Origin: Thunnus maccoyii
Lineage: Eukaryota; Chordata; Actinopteri; Scombriformes; Scombridae
Assembly (NCBI RefSeq): GCF_910596095.1
Contig: NC_056536.1
Span: forward strand, 18,399,291 to 18,463,290
DNA: 64,000 bases
Reading direction: 5' to 3'
The translations under genes and the position numbers were made by a program. The notes beneath the pieces were generated by a model. That model was given only the letters and a program-made list of their open reading frames with translations, searched no databases and was not told the DNA's origin. How positions within the stretch are numbered: the stretch's first letter is position 1; every line of letters begins with the position of its first letter. Shown in pieces: positions 11,401 through 23,565 of the stretch.

Positions 11401-12813
11401 AATATTAAAGAAAATATTTCAAGGCTGCATCAAGCAATTTTCGACCAGTAGGGGGTAGAATAGCTCTATATCATCAAGCCTTTGTTACACAATCAGTCTT
11501 CTTCCTAGCAACTAACAAATTTAAGTCCAATATTATATATAGTATCCCACTCACCATGTAACCCTGATTTATGGCCTCTTAAAAGAAATATCTGTGTCTC
11601 TTTTACTTGCTATGACATTGCTATTCAACCACACTTTTACTCGTAAGCTTTCATTTATTTTACTTTGGGTTTGTCCATGAGGCTGAGTACAAGGTCCACA
11701 GTAATACAGACTAACAGACCTGAAACAGTGAACTGAAAGTGGCTCTAAGCTGCAAAAGCTGCAGACTGGGGGTTGATTCAGATGAGTCATTTTATTCACT
11801 TGTACAGTAATTCACCAGCAAGGACCACATCATCAACAAGATATGTATGAGTGATTTATCAAAGAAAAGATTGATGAGGCTTGTTCTTCCACTTGTTTGC
11901 TTGTTTGGATGCGGTGTGGGGAGGCTTTGTGGGGAATCCGCAGTGGCACCCAGGTTGAGGTGTGGTCCTGCTCCTAAAACTTTACTAGATAAGCTTCAAT
12001 AGCATAAGTATTGGCATACACACATGGACAAGCCTACAGGTGTGATATTGAGTTGTATTTGACTTGATCTCTTACATTACAGGTACTTACTTAATAAAGC
12101 TTTAAATACCACAATTTAATGATAGTACTACTGTATAAGTTTTCATAAAATGATTTTTATTGCTATTTTAAACATGGCCAGAGTGCAGACTGCTGTGGGA
12201 CTACGTATATCAGCTGTTGTGTGATGACCGTTACCAAGAATACATCCGATGGGAGAACCAGGACAGCCTGGTGTTCAGGGTGGTTGATCCCAACGGGCTG
12301 GCTCGTCTCTGGGGAAACCACAAGGTGAGCAGCCAGGTCTGTGTGGTTCATCTTACAGGGCCAATAGAGACACAGGTGGAGAGACAAAAAGGTGAAGCTC
12401 TTGGGCCTTGATGATGTGTAATTTATTTTTTACAGAACCGAGACAATATGACCTATGAGAAAATGTCCCGTGCTTTGCGGCACTACTACAAGCTCAACAT
12501 CATCAAAAAGGAGCGTGGACAAAAACTCCTCTTCAGGTCTCTGCCCTTTTTTTCTTTGTCATTCTCTTTTTGTCTTCTCCCCACAGCAACAAACACATTC
12601 ATTGTTATTATATCTCTCTTCAGGTTCCTGAAAACCCCACAGGACATCAGGAAACAGCAGGCTGAGCCTCAAGAGTCCCCAGAACACACTCCTCCTCAGG
12701 ACAAGGACTTTACAGACAGCAGTCCTACACATGAGTTCAGTGATGACCATTTTGAGGTTTCCCCTGATCGTGCTTCTCCACAGCCTCCTCCAACTGGTGC
12801 TCCATGCAGATAG
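8172..12813 (+). CDS. etv7: ETS transcription factor ETV7 (TEL2), eight coding exons
   Basis: The model joins 8172-8204, 8491-8632, 8773-8937, 9030-9206, 11160-11303, 12182-12324, 12436-12536 and 12624-12813: 1095 bases, 364 residues. All junctions are GT-AG and the reading phase is kept throughout. Residues about 55-130 form a Pointed (SAM-like) domain with LPGRLR across exons 2-3 and [16 protein letters not shown], used in TEL-family oligomerisation. The linker carries a PLNLSSRE motif. Residues about 222-305 are the ETS DNA-binding domain ([31 protein letters not shown], then the RHYYK recognition helix), which binds GGAA/T sites in the nucleus. Details such as [18 protein letters not shown] and a FLKTP tail favour ETV7 over ETV6, as does the pnpla1 neighbour. 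TEL-family factors are mainly repressors, and ETV7 is interferon-responsive in mammals (family knowledge). The start is the least certain point; a further 5' coding exon is possible. Confidence 0.92.
8401..8459 (+). repeat. (TG)n microsatellite just upstream of the etv7 exon 2 acceptor
   Basis: About 29 uninterrupted TG units end 31 bases before the exon that starts at 8491. The stretch between them lacks a strong polypyrimidine tract, so the repeat occupies the position where the branch point and tract are normally found. Confidence 0.95.
9417..10037 (-). mobile_element. Truncated Tc1-like element with one IR/DR-type end, in etv7 intron 4
   Basis: Read on the minus strand, 9645-9420 encodes a degenerate N-terminal half of a Tc1-like transposase: a paired-like helix-turn-helix with motifs such as [20 protein letters not shown] followed by the basic GCGRKRKI hook. 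Upstream of it two similar 20-base motifs (gggtaccaataattttgtcc at 9819-9838 and gggtatcaataatttcggcc at 10009-10028) lie in the same orientation about 190 bases apart. That is the layout of the IR/DR ends of Sleeping Beauty-type fish elements. The outer end reads CAGGTGTGGCCGAAATTATT on the minus strand. The catalytic DDE half and the opposite end are missing, so this is a dead fragment inside the 9207-11159 intron. Confidence 0.75.
10041..10350 (-). repeat. Interspersed retroelement-derived repeat in etv7 intron 4
   Basis: It starts with sequence related to TCAGAATCTACTTTATTGGC followed by gagtatgttgtcacattcagggaattt, a motif found at the 3' end of a widespread fish retroelement family (recalled, not searched). 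As written on the plus strand this is the reverse orientation. The right boundary is approximate. Confidence 0.5.
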
Positions 12814-13269
12814 AAGAGCAGGATTTGATGCGCCAAATATGATACAAAAACAGTTATTACAGAATAAAAATGGAGATTCTGGATATTTATCTTTTGGTTT
12901 CAGCTTCAGAAAACAACTCATTGTATGTACAGGTTTAACAAAATTTACAGCTTGGTGTACTGTCTTGGATTTTTGCACTATGAGATAGCTTTTCATTTTG
13001 CTGTGAATCAATGTATATATTACTGTGATCAGATTGAACACTAACATTAAGGGACGATGAAAACTGTGAAAGAAATCACATCAATATCCAACCACCCAAA
13101 TAATTTTCAGAATTGAAATTTCTCAGGCTTCTCAACATTATTGCAATACAAACAAAAACACATACTATATGGCATTTGTAGGTAAGTGAAGGAAATGACT
13201 GCGAAAGTGTTCCAGTTTGTTACAGATTGTTCTTAGATGGGATGTGGCAGGGTGGAGTGATTGTTAGTC

Positions 13270-13336
<67 letters not shown>

Positions 13337-13590
13337 CAAACAAAAAAAACCAACATTTTTTTGTGGCAGGTTGAATTCCAGTTTGTACAGGCAGTTTTTT
13401 CACAAATAGTTTGCTATATCAGCTTCAAGACGAGGCATTTGTTGCAAAGTAACTAGTTGGAATAATCTATAGACTAATTGTACTCACACTTTACCCTGCC
13501 ACGTCTCTTGACTAATCTTGAGTAGTCTGTAGGTTAATTGTAAATGTTTTTCCTGCTTTGAAAAATAAATATTTTGTATGACATGGAAAG
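12814..13590 (+). other. etv7 3' untranslated region with (CA)n tract and polyadenylation signals
   Basis: After the stop codon at 12811-12813 there are AATAAA hexamers at 12863-12868 and 13564-13569. Use of the distal one would place an uninterrupted (CA)n tract of about 30 units (13273-13333) in the mature 3' UTR; the proximal one would leave it out. Which signal is used cannot be decided from sequence. Confidence 0.6.
13273..13333 (+). repeat. (CA)n microsatellite
   Basis: About 30 perfect CA units, within the predicted long form of the etv7 3' UTR. Confidence 0.95.
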
Positions 13591-14764
13591 TGTGTGGCAA
13601 CTGTACAGTGTTTTTTTTTTTATCACTTTGGTATCTCTCACTACCCAAATGATGCAACATGTACTACATTATTATTTTATTATCGATAATGATGAGATTA
13701 ACCCCTTTGGTGAATAATTCTTCATGGCATGTAAATCCTTACATGGAGTAGACAAACTACTGAAAACAAAGGTAAATTAATGGTCAATGTACAGAAAATT
13801 TTCTGGGACAGAGATGAAATTTAAAAAGTAAATTGGCACCTCACTTGCAGCATTAGCAAGCTCACAAGATATAGGCAACATGAGGAAAACACACAGAGTG
13901 CCACTTCTTGTCTAACCAAACCTCAAAGATGCCATCTGTGCCTGCAGGGAGTGCTGTGGTCCCAACAACTGGCTCAGCTGCTGTTGAATCCCAGACATAA
14001 TAGAAATTAGGACAATAGAACGGACAGTGTGTTTGTATATTGGTTCAAAAGTATAACTTATCTCATTGACTGTCTGTGTATGATATGAAACTATTGATTA
14101 TTTTCATGGAAACTCTTGTGGTGTACTACTAAGAGTTAGATGACAATATTAGCTTTTGCTCCTTGAAGTTCTTAAGAAAAAGACAATTAAAGATGAAAAA
14201 ATAACAAAAGATAAAGTTAAAAAACATACATATATATATATATATGTTTTTTAACTTTATCTTGTATATTGAAATAACTAACTAAATAATTTTGTAGCTA
14301 TAGTGCTTAAAGTACTTTACTGTGAAATCCTAAAAATGTTTTTTTGTTTGAGTCTGTACTAAAAATACTAAAAGAAAGGGCTTATTAAAGTCTGCTTTGT
14401 TGATTTGTACTTTTGTGGATTTGTACTCCTCATTCATTAGTTCAACATTGCCAAAAATTTGGAGCTTTTCACTATCACATGGAAGCCAGACTGAGATAAG
14501 CCAACCAAAACTTGTTCAGACCAGAAATAGATAAAACACTGTGAGTGTTGTATGCTATATCACATGGGCATGACCAACTTGGTATATCTAATTGAGGTTA
14601 GTTTAAAAACACTGATTGCAAAACCATCAGGAACTCTCCACTGGATAACTCATCTCAGCTTGCTTTAACCCTGCCTATTTCTAAAAGACAGTTGAATTTT
14701 TCGAAGAGCACTCATGCTTTTCACCATCTACGACTGAAAACATTTCAACTGATAGCCTTTAAAG
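13591..14764. other. etv7-pnpla1 intergenic region
   Basis: No gene is visible in this AT-rich gap of about 1.2 kb between two genes on the same strand. It must contain the pnpla1 promoter or 5' UTR; no TATA box was assigned with confidence. The only notable structure is the perfect inverted repeat at 14208-14263. Confidence 0.5.
14208..14263. repeat. Perfect 21-bp inverted repeat around an (AT)n core
   Basis: The left arm aagataaagttaaaaaacata (14208-14228, here written in full) is matched exactly, in reverse complement, by 14243-14263, with a 14-base TA-rich centre. The whole 56-base stretch can fold into one hairpin or cruciform. It may be a tiny foldback element. Confidence 0.85.
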
Positions 14765-16538
14765 ATGGCCCCAGGTGTATCCAGTTGTCAGTATAGAGAA
14801 GTTCCTCTGTCCATCTCCTTCTCTGGATCTGGATTCATGGCCACCTACCAGTTAGGGGTTGCCCAGTGCTTACGAAATTATGCACCCGGGATAGTGCGTG
14901 CAGCACCTTGCGTCATTGGTGCATCTGCCGGATCTCTGGTAGCAGCTGCTGTAGTCTGTGAAATCAGCCTGAGTAAGTGACTTTATATTTTGTCATAAAT
15001 CTACTTCTGCAGCATGTAAATACTGTTTCTGACTGAAAATCATCTCTTTCACAGTTGCCGTTTGTGAAGAGATGCTGCATTTTGCCAAACAGATGAAGGG
15101 TCTAACACTTGGACCACTTAACCCTTCAATCAATGTTCTCCACTGGATAAGGTATATTTTACATAAACATCTTCCTTCTGATGCACACCAAATGGCCAAT
15201 GGACGCCTCGCTGTGGCTATGACCCGTCTGACCGATGGCAAACAAACTGTCATATCTGAGTTCCACTCCAAAGAGGATGTGGTACAGGTTAGTTTTCACT
15301 ACAGGCTCACATCTTATTGATTTGTAAGAACCCTCAGCAGGTTAGACCAGCAAGAAAAACACCACAACCATTAACCATTTTTTGTTCATTATTCTGTGCT
15401 TAGGCTCTGCTATGTAGCTGCTTTGTGCCTGGTTACTGCGGTATACTGCCTCCATCCTTCAAAGGAGTAGTAAGTATTTTATGGCATTCTCACAAACTCA
15501 CTTCGAGCACATTGTTTAGTGTGTATCATAGATGTAAGTATTTGATCTTATCTCCCAGCATTATGTGGATGGTGGTTTCAGCAGCATGCAGCCTCTACCC
15601 TGCAGTCACACCTTAACAGTGTCTCCATTCTCTGGAGAGACAGACATCTGTCCTGCAGACACACCGTGCATGTGGGACATGGTAGTGAGTGGAACCACCT
15701 TAAAAGGCAACATGGCTAACAGTTTCAGGATCTTCAATGCCCTGTACCCCATGGCTTTAGAGGTCAGTCCCCTGTTGTATGTCAATAGACGCTAAACTGT
15801 GCATGTTCAGACGTTTATACTCAGAGAAAAACTCTAACTTGCCACAATATAATACAGTATATATTAAACCATAAACATATCTGTCAATCTAACTGTTTAA
15901 ATGACTTCTGCAAAAAAAACAGTAATAGTAAACTGAGTCAAGAACGGTTGACACTTCAATACACACCTGTTGATGAATCACCATCAACAATAACAAAAGG
16001 ATAAAGACTTACTAAATGATTTAAACCATTAATTTGTTTTTGTGAAATCTTTTTATATATCTGTTTGTGTGTTGTTCTTTCTCTCTTCAGACTCTGGAAC
16101 AAGCCTACCATAGCGGCTACAAAGATGCCATTCATTTTCTTCTGAGCAATGGTGAGTCAACTATATCCACAGGAGGGGAAAAAAGTAACATTAGAGATGC
16201 TTTTAATTTCTGTAATGTATGGACTTGATCTGACCTACTTTCTTTATTTCTTTTTCACATCTTCCCCTCGCATGCAGGTCTTGCCCCATATTTGATGATA
16301 CACAAAGTATCCCAAGGGGCCCACAACTATAACCAAACTAAAACGTTGATACACCTGGAGACCACTACGGAGGAAGAGGAGGAGATGAAGGTGGAAAACA
16401 AGACCACTACGCTGAAATCTTTAACAGACAACAAACGCGTGCAGACAAGCAGTTCTTCCACTGAACACCAATCGACGGGAAAATTGACGACTAAAGAACC
16501 TCCTCTCCCTTTTGACACAGTAAAAAATGGTACGGCTG

Positions 16539-16588
<50 letters not shown>

Positions 16589-17762
16589 TTATAAGGTGTA
16601 CAGAAAAACAACAAAAAAGGATCTGTCTGAAGTTTGTCATATTGGTCTGTACTGTATATGTAAATATAGATTTATCAATATTTAGTAGAACAGCTGTTAC
16701 TGTCACTCGATTTTTGTAAGTTATGAATGTCCTATAAAGCAAAATATTCAAATTGTTATACGCAAAATCTTGCTTTTGCCATTATTTGTGTTTCAGTGCT
16801 GCTGGGCAACCTGGTGACATATCTGAGCATGTTTGGACTTCTTGCAAGAATTGTATCCAGCTTGCTCCTACCTCTCATGCTGTCGTTCTTAGCTGTGCTC
16901 CGGAGTAGGCGCAGGTAATCCACTGAACATACAGTACATAACAGAGACAGGACTGTGACAACCCTTCAGGAACAATGAGGTTGTGCACTCGAATTTAAGA
17001 CAGATCTAGAGGCAACCATACAACATTTTTACACTAACCAATCCAGACCAATCCATCTCACATTACATTTTACCCTGCCAATCTCCTGACTTTGGTATTA
17101 ATTAGGTCATACTTTTGACCTTATACAGAGACGCAAGCATAAATTTAGCAATTACAAATGCAGTGTAATTTGACTTGGTGACTCATCAGCAGACTGTGTC
17201 TTCTCTGTCTTCCGCAGACTGGAGTTGTTGTTCAGGCAGGCTCCAAAGTTGGTTGTCTGGGTTTGGCATGTCCTGAGACATTTTACCTTCTTCTTTTTCA
17301 ACATTTTTGTCTGTAGCCTCAAGAAGAACATAAAAGACAGGTAAGACAACATCCTTAATGGAATAATTACACTGGAAATTGTGCTCAATGCTTTCAGAAT
17401 TACCATTTTATTTCACTACTCTTGATTATTTCATTCTGTATACTAATATTTTTTCATGTCTCATCTCATCTCAACCTGACTTGATTGGATTCAACTTGAC
17501 TGGAATCGACTCATTTCTGCATTTTAGGGTAATGCCCATTATCTTGCTGTTGCAATGGCTGAAAGTTCAAGCAGAATATGAGGTTCCTCGAAGACAGAGG
17601 CATTCGACACCTCGCCATAAGCTTTCCTCTTCTGCCCACTCAGAAGATGCCAGGCACAGAAGTCTGCACAGACGGTTTGTCACTCCATCACGGCATTACA
17701 AGAAACCAGAATTACAGAGAGAGCCTCTGACTCTAAACACAGCTCACCCAGCAGAAATGTAA
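14765..17762 (+). CDS. pnpla1: Patatin-like phospholipase domain-containing protein 1, nine coding exons
   Basis: The model joins 14765-14972, 15055-15287, 15404-15469, 15559-15762, 16091-16151, 16278-16529, 16797-16914, 17218-17340 and 17528-17762: 1500 bases, 499 residues, all GT-AG with consistent phase. The N-terminal half is a patatin domain. An oxyanion-hole glycine loop FSGSGF lies at about 19-24. GASAG at 52-56 carries the nucleophile Ser54, and HYVDGGFSSMQP places the dyad Asp at 173, so both catalytic residues are kept. The DGGF-x-x-MQP context and ALLCSCFVPGYCG resemble PNPLA1 more than PNPLA2/3. In mammals PNPLA1 makes omega-O-acylceramide for the skin barrier (family knowledge); the role in fish is not shown here. 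Exon 6 is a charged, low-conservation linker. Exons 7-8 give two hydrophobic stretches that may anchor it to lipid droplets or membranes. The C-terminus is basic. Confidence 0.9.
16540..16586 (+). repeat. (CA)n microsatellite immediately after the pnpla1 exon 6 donor
   Basis: About 23 perfect CA units start 10 bases downstream of the predicted splice donor (g|gtacgg, exon end 16529). That is close enough to influence 5' splice-site use. Confidence 0.95.
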
Positions 17763-18790
17763 AAAATGTATTCTGTGTACAGCTGGTCGCATGTATTTTG
17801 TAAAGTTAGGCTTTTTCTGAGTGCATATTTCCATTGACTGCAGCACTGAAGATACTTGAAGGTTTAGTTTGGTTCCATTTGAAGGGGGCTTCATTTAAGC
17901 AAAGCTGGTTAAAATGTTTTTATTTCATTGTACTTTTCAAACTGTATCACTGTATCAGTATTAGTTTTAGTAGTAATTGGTTCTTTTTAGCGTTGGTAGA
18001 ATAGTTACAGCATGTAAAACTAACCAAAAAGGTGCCAAATATACAAGCAACACTACAAATATATAATGGAAAAGTCCCATAAGGACAACCAGTGTTTAGT
18101 CTGAAAGTGGCAGTAGGTGAAATGTTGTTGGCTGACCAAAATCAGTTTCCTCCGACTGAAAGTATGAATGTGAAAATATTGTGTGGTTCATTAGGGAATG
18201 GGTTCTTGGAAAGCGTTTCTTGCTCTAAAGACTTTTGCCAACAGTGATTTCTGTTATCACATCACAAAAATTGAAGTGTGGATCTCAGTGGTTCATCAGC
18301 TGACTTGTGTGAAGTCATGCGTCCTGCCAATAATAACAAAGTTCTAGGGGAATATTCAGCACAAATACACTTTAGGTTTGAGTCCAGTTGAGAGTTTAGC
18401 TTCAGGGTGCTTATCCAGAGCGTTCCTAATTTCATTTTCGCATGAGAGGTAACAACTAGTCCTGTGATGTGCCATTTGAACATTGCACTCTTTCACTCCT
18501 TGTCCCCTTGAATGTAAGCATTTGCTATACCTCATCACTGTATACCAATTCAACACTGAGCCTCGGTGGCCTCTGGCATTTCCGCATCTCTGGTTTAGAA
18601 TTGGCTGCAATAAAATCTATTAATTCTGAAAAAGGATTGTAAAGTGTTGCTTTATGACTCTTTAATGTTGTAGGAGGAGAAACCATTGACTTCCCCTATT
18701 ACTCCATTGTAAAATATTGTAACCATCATGAAAATGCTTTTGGAATCCAGTTCTAAACTGCAAATGAATAAAGTGTTCATCTTATTTGTC
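17763..18790 (+). other. pnpla1 3' untranslated region
   Basis: Downstream of the stop codon at 17760-17762 there is a long AT-rich stretch with AATAAA signals at 18609-18614 and 18767-18772. No competing coding feature was found, so a 3' UTR of about 0.9-1.0 kb is the simplest reading. Confidence 0.55.
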
Positions 18791-20284
18791 TTGTACAATG
18801 TTCTTTTTGTTTGCTTGCTGTCACTATTTGAGAAACCTCCAGCTACCAGTTAAAGCAATGATTGAGCCTACTGTAAAATTTTTTGACAAATATCTCTATC
18901 TGGATGCAGCCATACATTTGGATACAAACTGCAGCTCCCTGAGCTCTGTAGGGTGATTTTTCAGGCCTGCAACAATGTCTAATGCTGCTTGATTGTGACA
19001 AGCAGTCAAACATCTGCTCATATACATATTAGGCTATGGAAACATCGGATCTAATTCATACACATCTTTATTAGTTTTACTCTGGGGTGGGGTGAAAATA
19101 TTGCAGTCCATCAGAAGACAAAGAGCTGGTGCCTATGACTGGTTTACTCATTTTGTAGTTTTAAAAACCTTTTATCTATCTATCTATCTGGCATTTTATT
19201 ATGTTTGCCACAAAGCAGTTTTTTTTACCAAGTCAAGTGGAGGGTAACACTTTAATTTATAAAATGAAGTATAGGATTCAGCCCTCCTCCTCACTGCAAT
19301 AATTTTTGTACAGTCCTAATTTAAAGAGGCTTTCTCTTGTTCCTATCTCTTCTCATTTCCCAGCTGCAATGGAAGAACTGACTTTAGAATGAAAACACTA
19401 TATGACTTATTGGTGACACTGATAATAAATCCTTGAACATCTTAAATGCTGTTTCATTAAATACCCACAAGGTGGAGTATTGAGCACAAGGGTGGAGCAC
19501 AAGAGTAAACAAATGATCTTAAAAAAAAAACAATCTCTCTCTTTGGACTCCTTGAACTGAGGAGGCCTTTCAGATGAAAAGTCAAATCACAATCAATCAA
19601 AACTCTAGTGATTTGGATTCAACTTTGCACTGGCCGCTACTCGGTACACTGTACTTGCTGTCTCCATCTACTTGAGAATACTCTTTAGATTAATAAAATA
19701 TGTGAAATATGGTGATAAAAAATGTAAAAATATGTCTTGTTGTGAAATTACGATGAGTTACGAGACTAACAATTAAGAAAATTACTTTATGGGCATTTTT
19801 ATGCCTTTATTAAAGATATCAATGCAAAGGTCCCTAAACAGGGTTGAACAGTTCATGGTCGGTGTGTTAATCCTGAAACTACAGGGGCCCCCCACCACAA
19901 ACACGCTTGATCAGCTAATCCACCTTTCACACTCCTGCCTGAACAGTAACATGTGTTGGCACTGAGCTAGAACTGACCATTTGATATCTGTGCTCCATGT
20001 TCTTTTTATACAGATGGCCTATTACCTGTGGAGCGATCCTCTTATATAATGAATGTGGATGGATCATACGGATAACACACACATCTGCTGCTGTCCTACA
20101 CCAGCCACTGATCCGGCCAGTCAGCAGGCAACCAGCTGGCCTTGTAAAGACAGAGAGGAGGCAGAGTGTGGTGTCTGTACAACTGAAACATGTAGGGGCT
20201 CATACATTCAGGATGTGCAGGAAAAGAACAGATTCTGTAAACTGAAAATCACAAGCATGTTTATTCTCTATTTCTTTCAGTTGT

Positions 20285-20402
20285 TTTCCTCTCCTCTCCT
20301 CTCCTCTCTTCTTGTCTCCTCTCCTCTCCTCTCCTCTCCTCTCCTCTCCTCTCCTCTCCTCTCCTCTCCTCTCCTCTCCTCTCCTTTCCTCTCTTCTCCT
20401 CC
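20285..20402 (+). repeat. (CTCCT)n pentanucleotide tract
   Basis: Roughly twenty tandem CTCCT units with a few interruptions give an extreme pyrimidine/purine strand asymmetry. Apparent ORFs on both strands across it are artefacts of the repeat. Confidence 0.95.
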
Positions 20403-21009
20403 TCTCCCCTCCTGGAGCATCAAAGGCCATAAAAATTTGATCAGAGGAAATGACTGACATGGCTAAAATTAGAGCACTGGCTGCGTCCTGTCTCTTTGGT
20501 GATGATACCTCTAAAAGTACACGACTTTTTCACTAATCCGCTTGGCAACAGAGTGAAAAGCATGTATTTAGGCTGTGACGACACACAAGCAGGTTGACAT
20601 TTGTTTGCGTGTGTTCATCATAATTTTTGATTTGCAGAAAGAAGGTGTAGGTTGACAGATAGGGAGGTTGGCTGATTTTATGCTGTCATTGCCTCACTGT
20701 GCCTGATCAATGGAGATGGAGCACTGAGGACAAAATGAGGATGACCTTTGAGGTGATGAAGAGAGGTTGTGACCTTTACCGCCTGACATACAGAGTCTCC
20801 ATCTGATCTGTTTTTTTTGTTTTTTTTGTTTTGTTAAAACAGGCTCACACATGAATGAATATGTCAAGTTAATAAGTAAAAAAATAAATCAGAAATTGCT
20901 CTTTCTGTGCTATCAAATGATAAATGATTTGAGATATCAAGGAGACGCAGAACAAGAGGTGAGGCAAGGTGGTTGTTTATGTCTGACTGGGGAGTTGTTC
21001 AAAATGAGA

Positions 21010-21180
21010 GACATAAAAAAGAAAGGGAGAGGTGCTCCTGTGGTAAAGGGATTAAGGTGCCAACCATAAACCGCACCCATGGTTTACGTCTGGGCAGGGA
21101 CCTTTGTAGCATGTCATTCTCCATTTCTCTTCCATCATATCCTGTCATCTCTCTCCTGTCAGCTGTGTAAGAACTGATGG
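21010..21180 (+). repeat. tRNA-derived SINE
   Basis: The left part, gctcctgtggtaaagggatt, resembles a decayed tRNA head with an A-box-like segment. It is followed by a degenerate B-box-like area near 21080 and the segment gggacctttgtagcatgtca, then pyrimidine-rich tcattctccatttctctt. This order matches a very common fish SINE whose body reads like GGGACCTTTGCTGCATGTCA (recalled, not searched). Ends are approximate. Confidence 0.6.
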
Positions 21181-21330
21181 TATAAGACATTTGGCATACA
21201 CAGATATTTATATTTGTAAAGGTTCAATTGTTTAATTGTTTACATATTTACTTCATTTTCATAAGCTAACATACAGAAAATGATCGTAATAAAAAAGCCT
21301 GAATAAATGTGTAGAGAAAAATAACAAATA

Positions 21331-21357
21331 CAGCTATCTATCTATCTATCTATCTAT
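21331..21357 (+). repeat. (CTAT)n microsatellite
   Basis: Six to seven tandem CTAT/TCTA units. Confidence 0.85.
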
Positions 21358-23565
21358 TCAGAGGAACAGTGTTTATCCGGTCATTTATTCCTTTAATTTG
21401 TCACCCATCAGTATCTAAATCTAGCATTTCTGTTCTCATGTTGTGTCAATGCATGCAGGCTTGTGTTTGTGTGTGTTTGTCTCCTGGTTTACACTTGAGA
21501 GAGGGTTTAAGGCATTAGAGATGCATTCCGTGCCTCGTACTGTATAAACACTCACTTATGGTATTATCTCAGTTTGTGTATATATTTGTCTGTGTGCATT
21601 ACTGTATGTCTAAGTGTGTGAGAGTGCGTGTGTATGTGTGGGGTCAGTCAGTCATAGCGAGTTAGTCTAGTGTTTATTCTCCATTATGTGACTGCTGAAG
21701 AAAAGCCTTTAAACTCTGTGATTCCCATATTCTCAACTCACACATAAACACTAACGAACAGGACTCACTCATAGATTTTTGTCTCTGTTCTCTTATCGCA
21801 TGCACACACACATATACACACACACATTATTCTACTGCCACAATCACCTTACGTCTGCAAGATTCACCTGGATATGTCTTGAAATAACATTGTGAGTTGG
21901 TATCACAACTATCTCTCCTGTTTGAATGAATGTAATGTAATTTTTTGATGAGTAGCACTACTGTGAGCATTTTTGCTGCTTTAACTGCATGAGTTATTAA
22001 TCTGCCAGACAGGAATTTCCAAGAAATTAAAGCCATAAAACTAAAATTAGACATGGGAACAAAAACACTGCAGTATGACTGTTTGTAATAACAAATCGTG
22101 AAAAGATGTGCAAGTTCTAGAAAATTCTTCATTTTGAGATGCTCAGGACATATGTGACCAACTATCGCTGTTTGTTTGTCTGTCCTGAAGATGGGTAATC
22201 TGTGGGATCTCGAGGGGATAATTCAGATTAATTCCGTCCACTCAATCAACAGAGCTAAACAGATGTTGTCAGGTTTCACTAGGGAGCACAACTTACATGT
22301 TTTAATAAAAGAGTGTGTTTTGATTTGTGTCTGTGCGTGTGAGTCCTCCGTGGATCTCTCAGACCCTCAGCAGGATCCTGTGATCTAACAGAGTAATAAA
22401 CAGCAACAGATTGACAGTTTTCTGTTTTTAATCCTTTCCTCCTCCTCCTCCTCTTCACCCTCCTGCGTCTCCCAAATTTAGAGCCCAGTTGATTAGACGA
22501 AGAAATGCTGTCTTAAGGTGATGATGCCCTGCACTAAGGAATGTCTTTTCCTTGTAAAACAGACTGGCAGCTCTCTATTTGTCTTAAATCTGACTGTTTC
22601 ACATCTTCACATCTTCACCTCTTTCCTCTCCCATCGCCTCACTTCATCAAATCATCCCTTTAATTTAGAAAGTATTTCCTGGTGGGAAATGTACCAAAGT
22701 GTAGAGTTTAATAGTCAAAATAATTGTTCTAATTAGATTTTTGTGCAATTTAAACATTGTGATTATAATCAGTTATATTAACATGATATTGGCAATATCA
22801 TCTCTGTTAATTACATCACAAATAATAATGTAATTCAACTGTGGATTGGTACATCCAATAATTTACTTACAGGGAATAATAACCATTTGAAATCTATTGC
22901 AAGTCCTTCAAGAAAAACGAACTTCGGTAAAAAAAAAACACACACACCCCTTTACTTGCTATAGCTTCTCAATGGTATATGAAAAAATTGTAGAATTGTT
23001 ACAATGGTTTGATAAATTTGTCACCAATCCCTTTTCATATTTATCGTTTCTCTGAAGCAGGACTCTTGAGTTGTCAACTAGATGTCAACTCCAAAGATGA
23101 GTCATCTACAGCCTGTTACACACTTGTGTGTTACAGTAAATGTTAATGACAAGAGCCAGAGGTTACCACTTGAATGTATCTCATGACTGGTTACAATGAA
23201 ACACAGTTCTGTTCTGAGTTGATCTCGTAAGAACATGGTTTAACCACCAATGCTCTGTTATTCTCTCATGAATGGCAGATAAGTACATATAGTGGAAAAC
23301 TTTCCCGATGCACAGTTGAGATGATTATGTCCCTGCATTAGCCTACTTTTTTTTTCACCCACGGTCTCTGAGATTGATGTTCTCTATTTCCAGAATGACC
23401 TGCTTCCCAAACAATTACACACATTCATGCTGTGTATTGTACAACCACGGCCTGATTTGTCAGATGTTCCAGTGGAGCACTTGAGGGTTGAAGGCCTTGC
23501 TGTATTTCTCTAATTGTGCCATGGTCTATTCTGTACGAAATCAATTTTTTCCCCTTTACATTTTT

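Noticed and set aside
14208-14263. Hairpin read as a bacterial-type terminator
   Set aside because: The context is vertebrate, the arms are AT-rich and no U-run termination system applies.
20053-20460. ORFs of 134 and 86 codons on both strands
   Set aside because: Both run across the (CTCCT)n tract and consist largely of a short peptide repeat; they are produced by the microsatellite.
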